The translations under genes and the position numbers were made by a program. From Corticium candelabrum (taxonomy: Eukaryota > Porifera > Homoscleromorpha > Homosclerophorida > Plakinidae): a stretch of DNA of 64,000 nt. Below are positions 47,617 to 64,000 of this stretch, piece by piece. The DNA lies in contig NC_085106.1 of assembly GCF_963422355.1 (NCBI RefSeq), positions 3,664,247 through 3,728,246 of the forward strand, read 5' to 3'. The notes below the pieces were generated by a model, which was not told the origin of the DNA, ran no database searches, and saw only the letters and a program-made list of their open reading frames with translations. Position 1 is the first letter of the stretch; each line of letters starts with the position of its first letter.

Positions 47617-48031
47617 GTCGAGCTCTCTGTGAAAGTTCGAGGTTACCATGTAACTAACTAACTTGGCTATGTGACCAGTTTTAGTTGGACAGCAAATTGT
47701 TACGTCTAGAGAAATAGACAATTTATTACAATGCAATCTGTCAAGGCTACAATTATTTATATAATAAATAATCCACACTGAAACTTGTTTGTTTACTTTA
47801 AGTAATTAATTATCATTTAAGGTGTTAAATTCCGTATGTATCATCAGTTTGAATCTGCAGTGAATTCCTAAAAATTTAGAAATGCTTACAATAAGCTTTT
47901 AACAGATAGCTTTACACTAGTGTAATATCTGAAAACCGCTTGCAGTGTGCACTACAGTACTTGCAGGGTTTAGATAATACGGGATATCTTATAATAATAC
48001 GGGATATTTCTATCACCCAGCAACAGATACA
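47617..48031. promoter_or_regulatory. Divergent intergenic region, SPAG8-like and MYND-side genes
   Basis: About 415 bp separate the minus-strand exons from the SPAG8-like start. Just before that start, the 14-bp sequence ATAATACGGGATAT occurs twice in direct orientation (47974-47987 and 47994-48007). A shared bidirectional promoter is possible; no TATA box or other known site is clear. Confidence 0.45.
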
Positions 48032-50906
48032 ATGGCTGACGACGGTCGCAACGCGATTCGCTTCAGTAATTCTGGAGCTCGTACGCTCATAGAGAACTGG
48101 GTAGAAGAGGTAACCGACTATTCATATTTAATATTATGCCGTCATTCCTAGAACGTGACCACTGATTCTAGCGCAGCGTCGCTCACATTGATGGAACAGA
48201 AAAGTTTACAGCAGAACTACAGAGACAAGGACACAAGGTGTTTGCCTGTTGTCATCACTTTACGGCTCACTATGTTTACTTGTAATCAACTGATAATTAA
48301 TAATTATTAGGTGTTTGATTTTGTGTTTCTGATGTAGGGTGTTCTAACGACTAACTTTGGTTGTCACGTGGAAGGAGCGTCGACCACTATGGAGACATAC
48401 AAGAAACCTTGCTCGCCCAACGTGAGGACATGTGGTATGTGAGTGTGTATGAGTGTTAGATGGTTGTCCATGCGTAAGTGATGCTTGTGATTGGTGGTAG
48501 GAGTGCGGAGAGAATGTTTAGAGAGAGAGATCAAAGAAAGAGTGAGGTAATGTGAGTGACATCACTAGTTTTAGTCACTTGTACTTCAGTCTGTATGGTA
48601 TGTGGTGGGTGGGCTTTGTTATTCAATTGAGTTCAGACAGACAGACAGACAGACAGACAGTGTTGAGTGTGGTTAAAATGTATTGAAATAAATGAAGAAA
48701 GACAGACAGACAGGCAGACAGACGAACAGACAGAGTGTTTGTAATTGTGCTTAAATGTATTGAAATAAATGAAGACAGACAGAGACAAGACAGACAGAAA
48801 GACAGACAGGAATGTCATCATGAGAAAATTGATAGCAATCTCTGAGGCAAGGAAAGAAGACTGGGATGACAACAATATGCTTTTGTATCAGCCTGTCCCA
48901 TGTGAGATACTAAAAGCTGTTAGAGTTCTTTATCAATAGTAAAATACCTTTGACAGACAGACAGTCGAACAGTCAAAGAGACAGAGAGACATACATACAT
49001 ACATATACATATACATACATACATACATACATATGCATACATACATACATACATCTTTTTTTGTTACAAGAGCCCCTAAGGCCCAGGTTAGATACTGCAG
49101 TCACTAAGTACTTGCTACGATACTTTACAATCTAACACTATCAGCAGTCACTATATGTCACTATGTACTTCAACTTGCTGCTTGGACAGAAACTGACACT
49201 CCCGGAGAGAGAGAGAGAGGCAATTTACATACATACACACATACATACACGCATAGTATACATATGGATGAAGGATGAGCAATGATGCCAGGGTATTTCA
49301 TAGCCTAATTAATTGGCTTTTTCTTTGTATTGTTCAGTCAAGAAGTACACTGTGAATTCAATCCTCCTCCGCCGCCGCCCGACTTCACTTCCACAACAAA
49401 GAAAGACTTCTTTTCGATAGGTATTACTGACAAACTTCAATACAACATACCCCTCTCTAACTACTTCCTCGTTCTCCGTTATCTCTGTCTTTCCAGACTT
49501 CACTCCGATTGAGAGAAAGCCTGAAAAGGTACAGTACATTTACATCACTGTATGTCTCTCCCAGTCTTTACAACCTCAAATGGATTTGCAATCTGTTTCC
49601 CTAGTGTTCAGGGGTTTATGTTCAACACATGAGCGCCATATCTTGTCTATCAGTACAATCTGCTTGTTTTTGCACACTAAATTTCCTAACTGTATTCTGA
49701 ATATGCTAATCGGCATCTACACCAGTCTTGTCGTGTTGGAATGTCTGTCTTGCTTGCTTGTCGATATATTTGTGCAACTAATTTAAATGATTTATATAGA
49801 GTTGGACGTCTCTGCCCTCCCAGTCTACATGTACATTATCATACATGTCGGTCTGTCAGAAACATATACTTGAATGCTAACACAGAACATGATAATCAAT
49901 TAGTTAAGCTACAGTTCTTTAAGTGACCACAAGAGTTTATCTACTGTAGACATTTCAAATTCTATACCTGTCTGTCTGTCCAGGAATTATACATTTGACA
50001 TTCTCTATCTATAAAGTCTGTCCGTCTGTGCACCACAATGCAAATGCATGCTTCGGTATTTAGATGGTCCCCTCTTGAGGAGTAGACCCCCAAGTGAAAT
50101 CTTGCGACAACGTGACTGCGGTGCGACTTTCGAATTGTGACACATACGATCCTCATGCCTGGGTTTCGCTCTAAGCTAAAGGAGAGCTGTGTGTGTGTTT
50201 GTTTGTTGATTATATCTGGGTCTTTAGCTAATTAGATAAAATGTTTGGTCACATGCACCAGGGAACAAATTATTCAGGAATGTGTCTCCTCCGCCCAATA
50301 ACTGAATTATATAATGGGAATTTGTGTTCATTACTTTTCCTGGGCGAAGAACAGGCTAATGAGCTAGTAATGTATAAGGACCACTGTTATGTCCTGTACT
50401 AAAATCACCAGGCAAGGTAGACAAGCAGGGTGTAGAATAGCTACAGAGTTGTCTGTCTGTCTGCCTGCCTGCCTGTCTCAGCAGTGCAGCCAATTTTAGA
50501 AATGGATAATTTTCGATTGTCCACATTCTTAAAAGCATTTTACAGAGTTGGACCGGTTTATGGTATAAAGTTTAGTATGTGTACAATTCAATGATTTCTA
50601 TAAATATAACAATCCGTCTGTCTGTCTTTCTGTGTTTACAAGTGATTCTTTCACTACAGGACCACGATCTCTATCAAGAACAACCCATGTCATTTTGGAT
50701 AGAGCAATCGGAGAGGCACGGTGTCTCGGTAAGCATCATCCTCTCCTCCCACGACACCATCCCACCATGAAGTAATCACTATCCACCTGTTGTATCACCA
50801 GGGTCTCACACAAGCGCCCATCAAAGACAAGCCATTCCATCGGAATGCAGCATTCAGCACACCAATTGGCGAATCATACGACTCACCAAAGCCCCATGAA
50901 AAGTAA
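48032..50906 (+). CDS. SPAG8: SPAG8-like protein (ciliary/sperm microtubule-associated)
   Basis: Nine exons (48032-48109, 48172-48237, 48338-48434, 48501-48546, 48810-48938, 49338-49420, 49497-49528, 50660-50728, 50802-50906) join in phase to 705 bp, 234 aa. Recognisable blocks are RTLIENWVEE near the start, QRQGHKGVLTTNF, a proline run with TSTTKKDF, then EQPMSFWIEQ and FHRNAAFSTPIGE near the end. From memory of the family, these resemble the conserved parts of SPAG8, a microtubule inner protein of cilia and sperm flagella. The mammalian protein is longer, with an extended N-terminus. The donor of exon 5 (CAATA|GTAAAA) is weak and chosen for phase. Introns hold CAGA and ATAC microsatellites. 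Confidence 0.75.
48635..48809. repeat. (CAGA)n-type microsatellites in a SPAG8-like intron
   Basis: Runs of CAGACAGA occur at 48637-48660, 48700-48722 and 48776-48809. Between them is a duplicated block, TGTATTGAAATAAATGAAGA. The last run forms the acceptor region of exon 5. Confidence 0.85.
48986..49056. repeat. (ATAC)n microsatellite
   Basis: Imperfect ATAC/CATA repeats of about 70 bp, with more at about 49226-49260. Confidence 0.85.
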
Positions 50907-51166
50907 CAACAAAAAACTCAAAAATTATGCTAATTTACTACACAATAAAGTGTGACTTATATTAATAATAAAGAAATCTGTCTACTCGCCACGTAATCAC
51001 AGTTGATAGCAAATAATAAGCTAGTAAGCTGGTAGAGCTACAGGTATGATCAAACAATACTGCTGCTACAGAAAATGCGATCCATCTCTACAAACTGGCC
51101 TACTAACTGATGTAATGTTACGTATGTACATCATTTGCTGCATGTGCTATTCTCGAGTGCATTTCA

Positions 51167-61521
<10,355 letters not shown>

Positions 61522-63170
61522 CTAAAAACAGCACCATTTAGTCTAACGTTCCACATTACTGTGCATCAGTTTGTCCACTTGAAACAAGCACTAGACAACA
61601 GAGGGGAATATAATGCCCGGACACCGGACTTTGTCCGGTCAAACAAGTAAACGTCCGGCCATATATTGTGTTGGCCAGACAATGGTTACTTGAACGATCA
61701 CACCCAAATGGCATGATCTGGACACTCATGAGTCAGACTATGTGCACTATCAGAGAGTATGTTTTCTTGCGGTACATCTACTATTTTTCTATACCCCGTA
61801 AGCTTGAACAGGGAGGTTGAGTGGAAAATGCGAATCCACGGATCCACGCGATTCCACGTCCAATATATATATATGGGCATCTTGGATTTAGACTGCCCCA
61901 CTACTGTCATCTGTCGCTTTCTGCTGCGATTATCATTCTTTCGTTTATTAGTACGCATAGTTAGACTCTTGCACCTATGCTACATGTATGTTAGCAGTAG
62001 AGGTTAGTAGCACCGTACATTATTGTTGTAGCTATTGCTAGTTGCTTTATTGTTTCTATCAGCACTCCAACTCACAAACCGGGACTACTATAAAAAATAG
62101 TAGACGCGTGACAAGCTCATTACGCTTTCAGCATTCCCGGATACTAATCCTCAGCGTGACAAGGAGCCTAGCTATGGTCGCCGTCTGTCAAGTTTTTATG
62201 TGTCTTACAACCGCAATAACGTGCGCCTAGCTAGAGTTATTACACCATATGATAGTTGGCTATAGCAAGTCTATCTACACCACGTTTCCTTCCACAGCTT
62301 TCCGCTGCGACAGGGTGAGGGCGCAGTACAGACGCTAGACGGCTATAGAATGTGAGAAACTCGACCTGCAAGCAGAAACGTCTTCAGAAGCTCTGTAGAT
62401 GCATGCGCAATTCTGTTACTTGTACTACATGCACTGAGTGTAGAAAATATAGAAGGCATCACATGACAAATTTCAATCAGAACAGTTACTGACACGAGAA
62501 TCAGTCATTTAATTTGACCCTCTACCCCAGTCATCACAAGTAGCCTCTAGATATGCGCTCTAGAGATCTTCCATCTCAGTGATCGTTTTCATGAAAGAAA
62601 ATGCGACCAGTCGCTGCGGTCTATTTGACATGCCCAAACATATACTGGACCTGGATCCGTGAATCTGCGTTTGACTGAGTAGAGGGAAGTGAGTAATGAG
62701 GTAGAGGTCACACCAGGTGTGCTCATTAGAGCATGTTACACCAATTATCTTAATTAAGTGGTTCTTCCAATTAATGATCCCTTGCTCTCACAAGATAATT
62801 GGATAAAAACCATTTCTACTTGACTAATATGTCCTTGATATGCAAAAGTGTTATCTTTTAGTTCCATTTGTAGGAAGAGCTTAATTAAATAATTTAATAA
62901 ACAGATGCCAAACCTGGTGGTTTCCAATGATTCCCAGATCATTGCCAAGGTCTAAAAACAGCTGAGATATTACAGATTTTCAAAGTTCACACTTATGGGG
63001 TCATAGACAGTAAGCTTCTGTGTGAAGTGGTGAGACAGGTAACCGAGACCCGAGTTGCGATAAAATACAAACTGTAAGCGAGAGTGTGCGCCAGGCGAGA
63101 GGGAGTCTGGTATCATCCCCCCTACTTCCTGCCATCTCTCCTTACTAACTGCTGTAAGTGGACCACTAAG
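61522..63170. other. No gene recognised
   Basis: The missing 5' exons of the tyrosine-motif gene are expected upstream of 61521, but no exon could be supported here. A short inverted pair (ACTTTGTCCGGTCAAACAAG and CGTCCGGCC) lies near 61630-61660. Confidence 0.45.
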
Positions 63171-63411
63171 TGTCACCCCCAAGGTCATCAACTGTCACCA
63201 TCAACTGTCACCCCAACGTCATCAACTGTCACCCCCAACGTCATCAACTGTCACCCCCAACGTCCTCAACTGTCACCCCCAACGTCCTCAACTGTCACCC
63301 CCAACGTCCTCAACTGTCACCCCCAACGTCATCAACTGTAACCCCCAAAGTCATCAACTGTCACCCCCAACGTCATCAACTGTCACCCCCATGGTCATCA
63401 AGTGTCCCCTA
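63171..63411. repeat. Minisatellite with a 22-bp unit
   Basis: About eleven units of consensus CGTCMTCAACTGTCACCCCC-AA occur in tandem, with an A/C polymorphism at one position (GTCATC or GTCCTC). Confidence 0.92.
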
Positions 63412-63512
63412 ACTTCAAAATCAAATTATTGTTAGACAATAAACGTACCACACGGGTTGCTATGACCATTGTTTGGTGTTTGTGAAATATCCAGGACTTG
63501 CAGACAACTGAT

Positions 63513-63996
63513 GCATGTTGAAAAAAGGTAAGTCTATGAAGCGTAGGTGACAGGTGTCGTGTATAGGCTTGTAGTCTGAGATCTACAATTGGCGGAGTGA
63601 TGACCTTCTACGTAGCTCACATGCGGTCATTAGCGTTTGCGTGCAGGCTAGACTCTAGCAAAAAGCGCGCAATGACAAGGGAAGGGGTTGATTTTGACAT
63701 GAAACTACCGTCACCCTTCGAGAAGTCTTCAAGTATGAAAACAAATACATCTTTTCCGAAAGAATAGCCCTGGAAGCTTCAAGTTGACCCTCCAGACCGT
63801 AGTTTCATGTCAAGATCAACCCCTTCCCTTGCCATTGCACGCTTTTTGCTACAGAGCCTAGTCTGCGCGCAAACGCTAATGGCCGCATGTGAACTAAGTA
63901 AGTTGAAGGTCATCACTCCGCCAATTGTAGATCTCAGACTACAAGCCTACACGACACCAGTCACCAACACTCCATAGACTAGCCTTTTCAACATGC
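63513..63996. mobile_element. Foldback element with about 200-bp arms
   Basis: Arms about 63513-63713 and 63796-63996 are inverse copies with scattered mismatches (GCATGTTGAAAA ... TTTTCAACATGC at the ends; GACATGAAACTAC and its inverse at the inner edge). The loop is about 80 bp. It is a probable MITE and carries no protein. The outer limit may lie just beyond. Confidence 0.8.
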
Positions 63997-64000
63997 TACA

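Noticed and set aside
63171-63411. CRISPR-like array
   Set aside because: Units are contiguous 22-bp tandem copies without unique spacers, and the genome is eukaryotic.

Overview
The window is animal DNA. It has many spliceosomal introns of about 53-65 bp, death-domain and MYND-domain proteins, a cilium/sperm-type gene (SPAG8-like), and a heavy load of MITEs, retroelements and long dinucleotide repeats. Short introns, a multigene Roc-COR-death-domain family and this class of reverse transcriptase together suggest an early-branching marine animal, most plausibly a sponge. The taxon is an inference; no rRNA or mitochondrial marker is present.

Layout. (1) 1-38 kb, + strand: a tandem array of five paralogous ROCO genes (Roc GTPase + COR + C-terminal death domain). 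Four are intact (47-3586, 5401-8920, 24938-28474, 34549-38086) and one is a pseudogene (12688-15273). All intact copies share one five-exon structure, reconstructed here from splice sites, phase and cross-copy conservation. Exon 1 is a tiny hydrophobic leader of 38-56 bp, and exon 5 is the death domain. Their unusual property is a polytopic membrane domain of about 290 residues (eight or nine hydrophobic segments) placed inside the GTPase fold, between the P-loop/switch I part and the DFAGQ (G3) motif. (2) 17.9-24.4 kb, inside the array: a cluster of four reverse-transcriptase elements (one intact, three truncated). Every external end and every junction is a (TAG)n tract. (3) 29-34.4 kb: nested mobile DNA, namely a MITE, a decayed Ty3/gypsy fragment, a MITE interrupting it, and inside that MITE a 2.3-kb element with 0.72-kb inverted repeats and a TA target duplication. 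(4) 39.2-47.6 kb, - strand: a gene ending in a MYND zinc finger, convergent with the last ROCO gene; a broken copy of its tail lies behind the ROCO pseudogene. (5) 48.0-50.9 kb, + strand: a nine-exon SPAG8-like gene, divergent from the MYND gene. (6) 51.2-61.5 kb, - strand: a gene of at least 23 small exons, most of class 1-1, each carrying a tyrosine motif such as YQNLDYP or YDYVQP. It looks like a modular phosphotyrosine docking scaffold. One of its introns holds a perfect (CA)n tract of about 729 bp. (7) 61.5-64 kb: no gene recognised; a 22-bp minisatellite and a large foldback.

How the genes may work together (inference): the ROCO proteins look like membrane-embedded GTPase receptors or scaffolds that could recruit death-domain partners, and the tyrosine-rich protein looks like an adaptor for SH2 proteins. 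Both suggest that this is a signalling or innate-immunity type region, but nothing in the sequence proves that they interact.
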